From Oscheius onirici (Eukaryota > Nematoda > Chromadorea > Rhabditida > Rhabditidae), in assembly GCA_932521025.1 (NCBI GenBank), contig OW051473.1, forward strand, positions 2,480,001-2,544,000: 64,000 nt of DNA, written 5' to 3'. Positions 1 through 12,101 of this stretch are shown piece by piece; the stretch's first letter is position 1, and each line of letters opens with the position of its first letter. The notes below the pieces were generated by a model that was given only the letters and a program-made list of their open reading frames with translations, had not been told where the DNA came from and made no database searches. The translations under genes and the position numbers were made by a program.

Positions 1-459
1 ACAAGTACATGAAATCCCATTGTCCCGATGTCTTGATGGAGCGTCCCTAAACTTCTCCAAAACCAAATTTGTGTAAAATACGGGTGACAACGCAGTACTA
101 ACATTTGTATCGTCACAAGTTCCACTTGTAAGAGCCTAGCTATTGGTGAACCGTACGAGTTTGTTTATTGTAAATAATATCACGGAAATAAACTGTCAAC
201 ATGCTTGTTTTCAAATAATTTTCCATATTCCTTTCCCCCTTTTCCCCTTGTAGTACGATTCTCCTCCGGAAGAGTCTTGTGATCATAATGTCGCAAATAC
301 GTTTCAGTCTGCGAACAAAGGATGGCTTGGTATATAGCCGCCCGCCTTCTTCATCGATCCCTGTGAATTAATCGAAACAGCCCTTTCTATTCATTTCCAA
401 CGAGACTATCGCCGTGCCAGTCCTATTCACGCTGTTCCTGCGAAGACTGCCGTTTAACT
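1..459. other. Left edge, no gene resolved
   Basis: No convincing coding exon is seen. An ATG at 288 opens only 27 codons before a stop, and the frame leading into the ATG at 460 is open only from about 367. The stretch probably holds the promoter and 5' leader of the next gene, and perhaps the tail of a gene outside the window. Confidence 0.4.
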
Positions 460-2229
460 ATGGGAACGGCGCCACCAAAAACTATTAGGGATTTCATAGA
501 ACTATTCAAAAACGAGCCTCTGGTCGTGCCTATGTACCTCAATCAAGACGGTGGTAAGTTGCAACCTGATTACTTTGAACTTTTCGTTTCTCGTATTATT
601 GAGCTTTTAAACCTGTATATAATCCTAGCAATTGTGATATATTTCACGTTACAGGGTTTTTCTTACTTTTTCTAGGTAAAAGATAATTGAATTTCAAAGC
701 CATGAGTCACGAGGTTGGTTGTAGTGAATACTAATAGGGCACGAGCTATACTTTGGCGTCAAGCCAAGCAATGGCTCGTCAAATTCTGATTTGAATCTTA
801 TTCGAGTGGGCGTCTCTGTGTCGCTGTGTATCTCTGTGTCTCTCTGTTTATGTTTATTCGCTGTATCAAGTCTATAATCAACAAGAGCGGCTCTTCGGAC
901 AGACCACGGCGGTGCTGTATATTCCTCGGAGAGTGGAACAGTACCTCCCGCGCTTGTTCAACGCGTTCCCTGGCGTGTTTCGTAGATGAAGAGTACTATC
1001 CGAGCTTCTTCAGTGCTAGGTGGATCTCTGTGTCTATGTGTCTTTGTCTCTGTATGTCCTCTACTTTGACTATCCGTGTTCATTGAGGATACGTTCTTGT
1101 TATTTTCAGATCCGGTGAATTTTCCCTTTACTCGGAAAAGCAAGGTTTCAGAAAAGGTATATGAACCATTGGGACATGTTTCCGACGATGATGAGATTTT
1201 TCCCCGCCGTGAATTAGTGCCTTATCTGGACCCTGATTGGAGTTTGGCAATAAGTCGTCGTTCCGAGTTTTGCAAAAGGTTTGTATACCTAATATAGAAT
1301 ATCTATATCTTCAGAGGCCTGCGGATTTGTCTGCTAGGACCCTATCCTCACAATGATCCCATTTTGGTACACTTTCTGAAGGAAGAGTTTGGCGTGATCC
1401 CAATATCTGTTGGAGAATTGCTGAACGCTACCAGAGGACAGAGAACAAACATGCATGGAGTCAATATAGATGGATGAAAACGATTTCATTTGATATTTTA
1501 TTTAGATACTACGGCAGAGAACGTTGTCTTGGGGACAATTTCAGGTCGTCTGAATCAAGAAGACGTACGCTTCAAATATTCAATAAATTTTCAGCTGGAC
1601 GCAGTTCTTGTGGCAAACGGAATTCCTTTCGACCTTGTCATTCAAGTCAAAACCTTCCAACGGGATCTTCGTCACTACGCACTGGGTACGCAGACGTATG
1701 CTGCATTTCCTAAAATAGATTACTGTCGAGATGTAAGATCAGTTTAAAAAAAATGCTAGTCTGTTTTCAGGAGAATCAGTACAGAGAACGGATGCTTGTT
1801 CGTGAAGAAATTGCTGCTTATTATAATCAGTATGTGAACCATGTTCACAAGCTGTTCGTTGATAAGCCAATTTACAATATGTTTACGGAGCTCATTACTA
1901 TCATCAAAAGCCACTATTTGAAGTTGCAAAAGGCTCAGGAGTCTGCTTTTCGTCTTCACACCATTCACGCAAACCTCCAGAACATCTTTTTGTCTTCAAC
2001 AGATTATGAGGAACGTCTTCGTATTCATTTCGAACTCGGAAGGTACCAGCACATGATTGCCGCCTCCTACTACCACATGAACCAGATGATTTCTCTTAAC
2101 GGTACAGATGGTGTGATCAAGCCTGCCCCACTCATTGCTTCGCCTGTAAATTACTATTTCTTGCCGGCCATTTTCACTAACACCACCATGTTCGACTACA
2201 GTTTCGAGATTTGTCTACCCAACTGTTAG
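460..2229 (+). CDS. Degenerate adenylate-kinase-like protein
   Basis: I read six exons: 460-553, 1110-1278, 1315-~1470, 1506-1564, 1595-1732 and 1771-2229. The middle of the protein follows the nucleoside monophosphate kinase fold. CLLGPYPHNDPI stands where the P-loop GxPGSGKGT should be, ISVGELL resembles the HLSTGDLLR segment, and LDAVLVANGIPFDLVIQV resembles the LDxxLxxxxxxLDxVIxL strand. About 150 further residues end in FEICLPNC. The glycines and lysine of the P-loop are absent, so kinase activity is unlikely. The exon 1/2 junction is clean (phase 1, 556-nt intron). No GT donor of the right phase joins exon 3 to exon 4, so either a noncanonical site or a frameshift lies near 1455-1505. 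The 1565-1594 intron would be 30 nt, but that stretch also reads through. A poly(A) signal is at about 2268. The family call is inferred from motif order only. Confidence 0.55.
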
Positions 2230-2635
2230 TTAGATGGGAGATGATACTTTGTAGTAATTACGGTTCTAAATAAATGGGTTGGAATGTGTTCTTGAAACCG
2301 GAAATAACAATGAAAAAATCTCCTACTGATCCTGTAGGTTCTATCGGTTTCGCTTTTTAAAAGCTTCCGCTGCCTGATGTCCGTCCCTCTCCTCCTCCTC
2401 AGCAGCACCAGGACAAACCGTGGCTGCGTGTAAATAGAATTTCCGTATAGGAATCATAATACTCTGATCTGATGTGCATTTATCTCAGATATATAAAAAA
2501 ATAAAACGCATACGAAATTGCAATAAAACTTAAAGTTTTAAAAATTTAAAAGAAGTGAAAATATTACATTCAAAAAATTGGACTGGTAGTCAATTTATAG
2601 CATACTCTTAAATAAGCTACCACTATGTTGTATGA

Positions 2636-3551
2636 TTATTCAAAAGCGTTGTCTTTACTCACGAAACGGCCATTGGCACCTCTGTAACGGGTACATTCAT
2701 TTCCTCTGCTAGTCGTGTATGTCTCAGCTCGCACCCCATCACGAAGAGTGGGACCACTAGAATAGGAAGGACTGCTACCACCCCAGTTATTGGAGCTAAT
2801 GGAGTAGCTAGGCGAATGGCATCCTTGGTTCATGCTGTTCATCATTTTTTGAAGCTGAATAGCTTGGGCCCTCTCTTGCGCAGCTTCAGCCTGTCTAGCT
2901 CTTTCACGTTCCTGATCAAGCTGCTGCTGATATTGACGCTGCTGTTGTTCAAGCTGCTGTTGGTACCGTCGCTCTTCCTGCTCTCTCCGTTGTTGTTCCA
3001 CTCTCTGGCGTTCTGCTTCTTCTTGCTGAAATGAATTAATTAACGAAAGAAGTAGCAAATATTTTACACGTCGCTGTTGTTCACGTCTCTCCATCTCGAC
3101 ACGCTCTCTTCTCAGACTTTCTTCCTGTTCCTGCATTCTTCTCCGATTTTGCTCCTCCTGAAGACGAATTCTTTCCTCTTCAGCACGGCGTTGACGTTCC
3201 TGTTCTTCCCGCTGTCTTCTCAGCATTTCTTCTTGCTCTTTACGTCTTCTTTCTTGTGCTTCGCGTTCCTGTCTCAGGCGTTCCTCTTCAGCCTTGATTC
3301 GTTGTTTTTCTCTTGCTTGTTCTTCCAGTTGTTTTTTCTTCTCCTCTTGCAGATGTTTTTCCTTCTGTTCCAGACGAATGTTCTCGTTTATCATCTTTTT
3401 GTACCCTTCGAAGCATTTCTAAAAAAAACAGGTTTTGTTAAAGCAAAACGTCATACCTGACTGTGCTTATAGATTCCAACGCGGCTGTGTTCAGCGTATA
3501 GGCATTCTTCGAACCTTCATTGAAGTCCACGATTGATACGGCTTGAGGCAT
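2636..3551 (-). CDS. Gln/Glu/Arg-rich coiled-coil protein
   Basis: The gene reads leftwards. A first exon (ATG at 3551) encodes MPQAVSIVDFNEGSK... and the main exon begins at about 3419 with KCFEGYKKMINEN. About 150 residues of uninterrupted EERLRQERE-type heptads follow, forming a long charged coiled coil. A short intron near 3025-3070 interrupts the helix between EQQRR and QEEAERQ. The tail is Ser/Tyr/Gly-rich and ends GRFVSKDNAFE. No enzyme domain, signal peptide or membrane segment is seen. The first exon does not join the second in phase through the obvious GTATGA donor, so the start may instead be the internal Met at 3394. Low complexity prevents family assignment; a cytoskeletal or scaffold role is only a guess. 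Confidence 0.6.
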
Positions 3552-3776
3552 TCTGAAGAATTTGAGTTTAAACAGGGTACAGGACAATAGGGACATTTTT
3601 CAAAAATCTGTAATTCTCATTTTGTAATAGAGTGAAACGAGCTGTGCATTTACGCCTACGTAGCAAGATGTTTGTGTACAAAAAAGGAAATTTTACGTTG
3701 CATCAATCGAAGAGAGAAAAAAGGGAATATAAAAGATACAACGCGACTTTCCAACATTTAAGATGTTTTATTGACT

Positions 3777-4950
3777 ATTCGACAGGAATTGCCATCGAAC
3801 ACGCCAAATACAATTGAGAAGAGAAGAATGAAACGTATGAAAAGAAGACTGGGCCACATCTCGACAGAACACAAGATCGACGTTCTCATAGGCAGCATAT
3901 ACCGCCCTGTGTTTTAGGGATAAGACGTGTGATAAAAGAAAGGCAAGTATCTTCGCGTCACATTGCCCGCAAACAAACTTTTAAGGCGCTTGTCTCAACT
4001 AAGAGGAGAAATTGACACTCTTATCAGTCTCGTCTTAGCATTGTGTTGATCCTGGCTTGTGCTCATACCGCACTGTGATCTAGACCATATTAAGAAATAG
4101 TGAAGAAATGCCACAGTCGATTCAATGAGCAATTTTTCATAGACGCAACCGCCTGCTAGCCCAGCCCAGTTTGGCTCGTCATTGTGAAGTGTTGGAAAGC
4201 AAAAAAAATCAGCTTTGTTATACAATATCATCGGATGAACACTCCGTCAAACTTATCATAGGCATCTTTTGGTAGATTCCAGAACAACAGTGTTGGAATT
4301 GTGTAATAGAGTGAGTAATTTTTTAGAACTATTTTACGCTATGCGATTGCGCTGATGACTATTCGTTAATGATTACGTTAAAGACTTTTCGACTGGGATA
4401 ACACGCCAAATACAGTTGAGGAGAGAAGAACGAAACGTATGAAAACAAGACTGGGCCACGTCTCGACAGAACAGAACGAGATAGGCGTTCGTTTAAACAA
4501 TGGGAAAAATGGAAGATATTGACTGGTTTTATCACTTCCGCAGCTTTATTACCGCATTGTGTTTCAAGGACGTGTGATAAAAGAAAGGCAAGTATCTTCA
4601 CGCCTACATTGCCCGCAAAAGATCTTTTAAGGCGCTTGTCTCAACTAAGAGGAGAAATTGACACTCTTATCTGTCTCGTCTTAACATTCTGTTGATCCTG
4701 GCTTGGGCTCATACCGCACTGTGATCTAGGCAACATTAAGAAATAGTGATAAAACGCCACAATCGATTCAATGAGCCATATTTCATAGGTCCAACCGCCT
4801 GCTAGTCCAGGCCAGTTTGGCCCGTCATTGTGAAGTGCTATGATTGGAAAGCAAAAAAATCAGCTTTATTATACAATATCATCGGATGAACACTCCGTCA
4901 AACTTATCATAGGCATCTTTTGGTAGATTCCAGAACAACAGTGTTGCAAT
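3777..4950. repeat. Tandem duplication of a ~0.6 kb non-coding unit
   Basis: Copy A (about 3777-4302) and copy B (about 4389-4950) are direct repeats. Shared blocks include AAGGCGCTTGTCTCAACTAA, CTCATACCGCACTGTGATCT and the terminal CATCTTTTGGTAGATTCCAG, with near identity in the second half and small indels in the first (B carries extra sequence around 4495-4550). No open frame is conserved between the copies. I do not recognise a transposon or a known RNA in it; conservation of blocks in both copies would also fit a duplicated non-coding RNA gene. Confidence 0.8.
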
Positions 4951-5937
4951 TCGTATCAATCCCTAAGGAACACTCTGTTTTGGAACCTGATCATCCGATG
5001 CCTTTGCTGTGTATTAAAAAGGGCAGGTAAATGTTATGTCAGAATATCAGTTTGAAAGGAAAAAATTAGACAGAAAAATCACCAGTATACATGTGAACAT
5101 AATCAGATGACTACAGGACGTCGAAATGACTATGAAATATATGACAACAATGTGACGGAACTTTTGGTTTCTATTTAAAGGGGAGGTGAGGAATAAAGTC
5201 ACGGTAAAAGATTACTTTTCCCTGCCGAGGGCGGCTGGTTGAGCATAGTATTACCTATAGATCGAGGAAAGATCAACGGAGTCAGACACAACTGAATGTA
5301 AAAACAAAAATGCATCTCCTCATTTTCTCAAGGTATCGATTCCCGGCGATTTGGAAAAAATGCGAGCCCACCCTTGCGATCCTGGGGGCCTAACGAGACC
5401 CACCCGTGTTTTACTTTTGTGGCCTATAAAATTATACGAAAAAGAATAATTATGTGAAATTGAATATGACTATCAAACCTTGTCTCTCATAGTTTTCTTC
5501 GAGTAATAAAGACATATAGGCTGACCCTGAAACCGATTTTATCGAATGACCACTCGACATTTTTTCAGCCGCTAACCGACCCCGTATTTTAGTCGTTTAA
5601 GTGTCTGTTTTCATACCATTTCAAACAACCTTCCGTACCGGAGCTACTTCTCTGTCAATCATAACTTTGTTCCTATTGCCTTGCGTTCAAACGGCCTCTA
5701 CTTTCAATGTCCCCCCGACGCAGATATTTCCATTCGCTAGTTCAGTTTTAAGAAAACCACTTTCTGAAAACTGTACTTTTCAAAGCCACTACTTTTTGTG
5801 CTATTTAGTTTAACTTTGACCACCTAGCTTATACACAGTCAGTCTCCTAAAGCCTTCTATCGTTGTGTCACCCGCATTGTATCGTTTTTTTTCGGACGTC
5901 TCGAGCCAAGGCCGAACCTCATTGTCTTGTTGGCGGC
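4951..5937. other. Intergenic, no gene seen
   Basis: AT-rich with scattered stops. A 70-codon frame at 5601-5813 with a hydrophobic start has no supporting splice context or homology that I recognise. Confidence 0.4.
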
Positions 5938-7061
5938 ATGGAAGACGCCGCCTATTTCAACTGTGGTCATCGACCTTATTATCTACCCTTTAGGTAATTT
6001 TAATTACTTCTCGAGGTCATGTACTCAGAAATCCGTACTTTTCTTTTCACGATCACTACTATCATCCGCAGAGAGCTGAAACAGTAATCTCCGATGGTAT
6101 TAAATATTTGGGAAAGCAGGTTAAATATGTTAAAATACTGGCTTATATCCAGGTAAATAACACTGTTCCAGTTTTTCTATTCCATTTAGATCTTTATCGG
6201 AGGTACTCTGCTTATTACGGACGTCTCGCGGGTTGTTTTACTCTGGGGTTTTGTTGATTATGAAGGATCAAAACTTGAAATGGTTTCTCAGGTTTTTTTC
6301 TGTAAGCTATGAAATCTTTTCAGCTGGCACAAATCTCCTTTCCTGTTTTTTCTCTAACTCTGGGCTTTGTATCCTTGGCAGCATCGTATGCACCTTCATC
6401 TGCGTTTTTGAAAATATTGGCAGTGGTCTTCGTCTCAGCGTCAATTCCAACTTTTGTTCAGCCAAGACAAGCAGTATTTCTCAATTGTAATGTCAGAAAA
6501 AGGTATTATAAAAGCAAACTTTAGCCGCCCTTGAAGCAATTGAAGTTGGTAGAGCTGCTGAGAAAAATGCATGGAAAGGAACACAAGAGGATTCAGCCGG
6601 AATGATACGGTGAGATTTTCTTGTTGCATATAATTCTGTATTACAGATCTGAAATGCACAACAAACTGGCAAGAATCTTATCGTTTTCTGTTACTCCGGG
6701 AAAGGCTGCATCATTGGGAGTCCAGGCAAGTTTTCATCAAAAAGCGGAACCACCCACTAAATTGCGCGCTACTGGCTCGTTAACACTTTACTATAGCTGT
6801 CATTGAAGTAATCACACAACTTCCTATGACATAAAACAAATCGCGTATTTCCGGAGTGGACCTGTACTTTTGGTCCAAAGACCTTTCTGTCCACGTCAAG
6901 CGGAAACACAGCCCTATTTTCAGGACCTCACGTCCCTTCCTCCTGATCTTCTGGCCATGATGCAGTATCTTTTGACGACCTACGCCATCTTTTCCTTTTT
7001 ACAACTTGTTGTGTACAGTTTTATGATATTTTTAATTTTCAAAATTTTGGCGGATCAATGA
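5938..7061 (+). CDS. Multi-pass membrane protein, unrecognised
   Basis: The start at 5938 gives MEDAAYFNCGHRPYY. Later exons encode RAETVISDGIKYLGKQ, a first hydrophobic segment (IFIGGTLLITDVSRVVLLW), a second and third (LAQISFPVFSLTLGFVSLAA and FLKILAVVFVSASI), a polar loop ALEAIEVGRAAEKNAWKG, and a C-terminal segment around YLLTTYAIFSFLQLVVYSF ending ILADQ. Introns include a 32-nt one (about 6291-6322) and a 198-nt GC-AG intron at 6726-6923 (CAG/GCAAGT donor) that keeps the frame. The first junction fits only if the acceptor is CAGAG rather than CAG, so the 5' end is less certain. Three or four membrane passes and the charged central loop suggest an organelle or ER membrane protein, but I cannot name the family. 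Confidence 0.6.
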
Positions 7062-8057
7062 AAGCAAAGAATTCCAATCAGTTTTTGCCTGCATGTAAAA
7101 TACAACATTGTGTAGTCAAAATGTCATGAGCAAAAAAGTCACAAACATATATTCAGGAATTATGACATTTTTATATTCAAAAACGTTCACTAATAAAAAT
7201 CAATCTGCTGAACTGTGAGCGACTGAGCAGGAAGTTTAAGATATACCAAGAAATCGAGCGGTCAAGCCATTGGCAACAAGTGTGACGCGCATTGTGCTAC
7301 ACTTAGCGCTCCGACTTGGCAAAAACGATCAGATGTTGACGCGTGCGTCGGCATAGAACAAAGACTTGAAATTGAGCTCACAAAAGTGCTCTTAGAGCAG
7401 TGTCCGCTGTTTTCGTCGTGCAGCTCGCTCTCGCATGTTTCGAAGTGAGGCAGGCGGTGATAGTGGCATTGGATGGAGACGCGCCTGTCCTCTCGAGTCG
7501 GCCCTAGTCATTTCCACGTCGTTGTCTCCCTCATCAACAATACCAGCACTTTCTTTTGCTACTTCTCTACATCTTTTTCATAACAATCCTCCAGTTTCTC
7601 CGTCGGATTTTCTTCCCTATTGCCGACTCGTTTCCAAGAAATAATTTTCTGCAACTAATCTCTTTCTGAACGTAGATTAACGCCAGTTCAGTTTTATCTT
7701 ATTCTAAAAGATGTGATTCGGTGCTCAAAAAATCTGATGTACGCGTTTTTATGCCGCCGGTCATTAACCAAACTTCATAGGCAAAAGTGTAAGGTATATC
7801 GCATTTCTGACGTGTTACAATGCTGATGACCTATGCGCATATGATACTTTCCCTCGATTTTCATTACTTCTACTGGTGCACTTCACTTCCTTGTTTTGCA
7901 TCTGCTTCAGTTAATTTGTTTTTATTTGAGGCAGTGGATATGCCAACAATACAGTCTTTCTACTTCCAATTGGATGGAATAAATCACTTTAATTTTAGAC
8001 ACATTGCCACTTCTGCTGCTTTAAATTCAAAAGCAACACGTTTTCGAAAAGAATAGG
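7062..8057. other. Intergenic, no gene seen
   Basis: Holds the 3' region of the membrane-protein gene and upstream sequence of the next gene. Only short unsupported frames are present. Confidence 0.4.
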
Positions 8058-9617
8058 ATGTTGCTGATTGTTATTCCGCTGCTTCTTTCTGTTGGTCAGG
8101 TTGTCAGTCGTCCAGGAAGAAACAAGAGGGATACACTCATTGTCGATGAGGGAACAATAACCACAACACCGGCCATGTTTCAAGGTGAGTCATTTGTTCG
8201 GGAAAGCTGGTCTCGCTTCAAGCACAAGTTTTTGTAAAACAGCTGATTAACCTGGATGATTTGAGTTTTCAGTAGAAAGGTTAGACGCTCCGATCGAAAG
8301 GATTGAAATCCGACTTATTGATGATAATGAAAGCGAGAACAACACGGGACCAGTTTGGAATGACGGTTTTCCTCAAGTAACAGCCAGTGAGACTGCTCGT
8401 TTTGAGGAACATGTCGATGATAATCCACCAATGGAGATGCCTATCGAAGATTACAACAAATACAAAAAGGTTGATCGGCAATATTAACCGTTAAAATGTG
8501 TTAAGGTTGAATATGATGTGGCGGAAGGAGTAAAGGCTTCTCCTACTCCGCTAGTTGTGGAAATGGATAGTGAACCGATGGCGGCTCCGCGACCAATGTC
8601 TAATCAGGAACTGGTAAAATCACTACCTCTTTATAATATTTCAAAGCTTTAGTTATCTGCAAAATGGGAGACTGTTGCCCGGAAAGAGCTTGTTGATGAT
8701 GTCATCGAGTTGCCTGATGTTGAAAACGACGAAAATCCCGTAAGTCCTATTAATTTGTTCTATGATTACCCGTGGGACATTTCATGGAACTGCATCTTGT
8801 TTTTGCGTCAAAGCTGATGTACTTTTTGGCCATAGATTTCCCCGATCCGAGTTCAAAGACCTCGAGCCTGATAAAAGATTGTAAAATTGTTCGATTGGCG
8901 GAGAGATAGGACCAGTTGGTCTCATTAAAGAGGAAGAACATCATGATCCGTTGTGTAATGGTCGACGGGATCCGTCATTTTGTCGGCTTGCAACTTAGGG
9001 TTCAATAGACAATGTGCATGAGATCACAAACCATGGTTTTGGTTAGAAAACTATATTAAGCATTCAATAGCGAAAGTTAGGTGAAAATTTTATGGCATAT
9101 CTAAACAAAAGCCCTTTCCGATGGTTTTGGAACCAAGGCTTTAAAACTCAAAACGTTTTCACTTTTTCAGGACGATGAGTCGGAACCAGTTGAAGAATGT
9201 CTTCTCAATAGAGAACAGCTTCCACGCGACGTATGTCCCTTTATCGCTCTTTTCCAAGTCCTTTTCAGGTAGTCGAACGTCTTCAGTCAATGAAACAAAA
9301 GCTGGGCAAGATGATTCGTCGTTTGAACAAACAACAGCAACAATATTGTACGGAGACACCAGACTATGACGTCACTCCCACCATTGCATCAGAATACAGA
9401 CAGTGTCCGAACTGGAGGGAGGAGAAAATGGTGCACTACTACAAATTCATGAGGATTATGTAGGCGGCAAACATATATTTCTCAATAGTTTGAATTTTTA
9501 AGGTACTGTCAAGATATCTCTCGTTGGCCGAATGCTGTAAGAGTAAAACGACAATTTGAACCGAAACTCCGCCTGTTCGAGACGATGTACGCTTTCCAGA
9601 AAAGTGAGAGTGCGTGA
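8058..9617 (+). CDS. Secreted acidic protein, unknown family
   Basis: Seven exons splice in phase: 8058-8184, 8273-8469, 8506-8613, 8653-8739, 9171-9230, 9269-9459 and 9503-9617. Residues 1-17 (MLLIVIPLLLSVGQVVS) form a signal peptide, followed by RPGRNKRD, a possible furin-type site. The middle is acidic (DDNESENN, EELVDDVIELPDVENDE) and carries the N-glycosylation sequon NNT. The C-terminal third is basic and glutamine-rich with four cysteines. The last intron (43 nt, GTAGGC donor) shifts the stop from 9463 to 9617. One intron of 431 nt (8740-9170) is long for this region. The protein is secreted; no family is recognised. Confidence 0.7.
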
Positions 9618-10118
9618 AGAGCTCAAACACGTTATGATCTCCATCTTCTCTTCTTCAAACTTCTTTGTTTAGTCCATCTCCACCGGGTAGTCACTTTTTG
9701 TACCATAACTCAAAGATACTCAAAACGTTTGACCAAATCTGACCTACCATATATTTCAGCGTGTCTCTTCTGACAATACCTCATTGTTCATAAACTTTTG
9801 TATAAGAAATGTGTTTATTCACTTTTATAGTGCTAGCCAGTCTTTTTCTTTCTGCTAGAATGAGAACCTGCAATGAAACTCGTAATTTTGTACATATACT
9901 ATGTGTGGGCGACCCAAGGGTGAAACTATCACAGGGAGGGAATCGAAGTATAGGAAAGCACATAACAGCCGCGAAAACAAACAATAACTGACCCATGAAA
10001 GAGACACTCGGAAAATCTAGAAGTGAGCATAAATAGGAAACATCTAATCGTTCGACTAATCTCCAAAACGGCATGAGATACTTGGGAAAGTGAAGAATGG
10101 AAGGGTAACGAAGAATAC
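9618..10118. other. Convergent intergenic spacer
   Basis: Lies between the 3' ends of the secreted-protein gene (+) and the apyrase gene (-). Only untranslated sequence is expected; the frames here have no coding support. Confidence 0.4.
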
Positions 10119-12101
10119 CTATGAAACCAGGTTGAAGAACTCGAGAATGTTGGTAGTTCCAGAGTAAATGAGCTCCCATAGTTGGTCAGCCACGGTTCCG
10201 TTTTCTCTGGTAACCATGTTAAGAACTCCATCAGATGACCGGAACTGGGTAATGACATCGTAGGACAGTCCTTGAGCCCAAGCAACCTCCATTTGTTTGA
10301 TCTTCTTCACCAGCTGAAAATAATTGTAATGGCTTCTCTGAAGTATTGATAAAAATGCGCATCTGATAAAGAAAAGACCAGAAATTTTGAAATTCACTAG
10401 GAAAGCGTAAAAGTTCTACTCTTTTTGCTACAAAAAATCTCTTTCCGAGGTTTCATTGCGACCATATTTCACCCATCAAGGACAAGCGCGAAACTTTCGC
10501 ATCGTTTCAGTTTTCAAAAAGTCGTCAAGTTTGATCAGTTGGCAGCGTTAAACGAAACATCGCGTGGCTTCAAACCAGGCAGACAAAACCAACATTGAGT
10601 TCTTGGTTATCCGGGAAGCCATATCCGTCATGGAGAAGAGTGTAGATATACGTTAAGTCTAAACACTGCCAAGGCATCCAGTGAGCAAAATCTGTGAAGT
10701 CCTCTGTTCCCCTTTGACAAGCTAAAACCACTTTTCTAAAACATCTGGCTGCCAAGACAGACCTTTCTCCGCTGCGTGTTTGTAATCTAACAGCTTGATC
10801 TTGCCACCGTTGTTATCCTGAACGAGACCGGCATTGAGTCCTCGGTCGAAGAAGTAGGAGAACAGATAGAGATCGTGATCTCCAATATCTGAAAACTTGT
10901 TATTTATACTATACAATTGACAAGTACCTAGTTTCATGATGGTACTATGTTCTACAAATTCTCGTGAGTGCTTGTAGCATTCCTCAAAAGAGTAGTCTTC
11001 ACTTCCACTGATGTTATATTTGTCCAAGATATATTCATACTCCAACAGTTTAAAGTTCGATGGGAGACAAGCGGTAGTCAGCTGATTCTGAGCCTATCAA
11101 AAATAGACTAAAGATTGTAATTGACGCACAAACCTTTCCCTTATCGGTTGTTGACCTCGAGAGGACTCCAAAGCGAGCAGAGACTAACCCGTTGCCAAGG
11201 AAGCTAAAAAAGTATTGTCACGATTTCCCTGTAGACACCCAGACCTGTGGGTGAAGAGATTGATGTCTCTCTCTAGAAAGCTGAGTGTTCTTTCGTATTG
11301 CGGATGAGACGCAAAGATTTCCCTGTCGTCCGGCATATATGTCACTTGAGTTGAGCCGCCTCCCAAGTCAAAAGCTGCCACCCTGTGCAATCTTTCGATA
11401 TCCTCTGTAAACACATGTTTGAAACCAAATTGAGAAAACGTACTTTCACTGAAATGTAGAGCTTTGAGTAGCAGGTTCAGTGTGAGCCAGCTATAGATTC
11501 CCTCATCGCTTCCACTCAGGATGGAAACTGCATTCGGAATGGTAAAGAGTCCGCTGTTGTGGACCTCGGCCTGGACAAGTGACATGATCTCGCCGGCCTT
11601 GTTGTGGGGCAACAATCGGAGTCCGGCAGTGGCCTGAAAACAAACTTTAAACTGCGAGAAGTGCCACGTTTACCTTGAGAGCAACGGGAGTCTTCTCCCA
11701 CATGAAGTTTGGCACAACTTGTTTAGCATGGCTCAGAAGCTCTCGAACAGAATCAGCTGCTCCTCGCGGATCTTCGGTATAGGACGAGAGACCAGGTTTT
11801 ACCTAGATAAAGCCAATTTTGTACAAAAAAGATAGCAAGGGAATACCTCATGAAAGATTTCTTGCTCGACAACGACGGGCAGACCTTGTGAATTGGTGTC
11901 ATGGAGGTATTTGTAGAGATGAAGTCGTGTACCTGTCGATCCTGCGTCGATCACAGCGGCAAAGAAACGACAAGGCACGGCCTAGACAATAAGAGGTACG
12001 TGCAAACAGACAAATCAAACCTCGGGAAGGTCTGTCGCGTAACAGAAGTTGTCCGCATTGACGCGGATGATATGTAGAAGAGCGAAGAGTAATACATACA
12101 T
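10119..12101 (-). CDS. uda-1: ENTPD5-type nucleoside diphosphatase (UDPase)
   Basis: GDA1/CD39 apyrase that hydrolyses UDP/GDP in the Golgi/ER lumen to GMP/UMP, supporting glycosylation and nucleotide-sugar exchange (known family role). Apyrase conserved regions appear in order: DAGSTGTR (about residue 40), ATAGLR, SGSDEGIYSWLTLN and DLGGGSTQ. The C-terminal half matches ENTPD5/6 (YLFSYFFDRGLNAGLV, CLDLTYIYTLLHDGYGF, KKIKQMEVAWAQG). Residues 1-18 (MYVLLFALLHIIRVNADN) are a cleavable signal or signal anchor, and no C-terminal membrane segment is seen, as in ENTPD5. The gene has at least nine exons with short introns. The start at 12101 was chosen because it directly precedes the hydrophobic leader. 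The assignment to C. elegans uda-1 rather than ntp-1 is by resemblance. The stop follows LEFFNLVS at 10119. Confidence 0.88.

Noticed and set aside
2816..3460. Leu/Phe-rich plus-strand frames that look like membrane proteins
   Set aside because: They are the complement of the Glu/Arg/Gln coiled-coil exon, whose codons read as Leu, Phe and Ser on the other strand.
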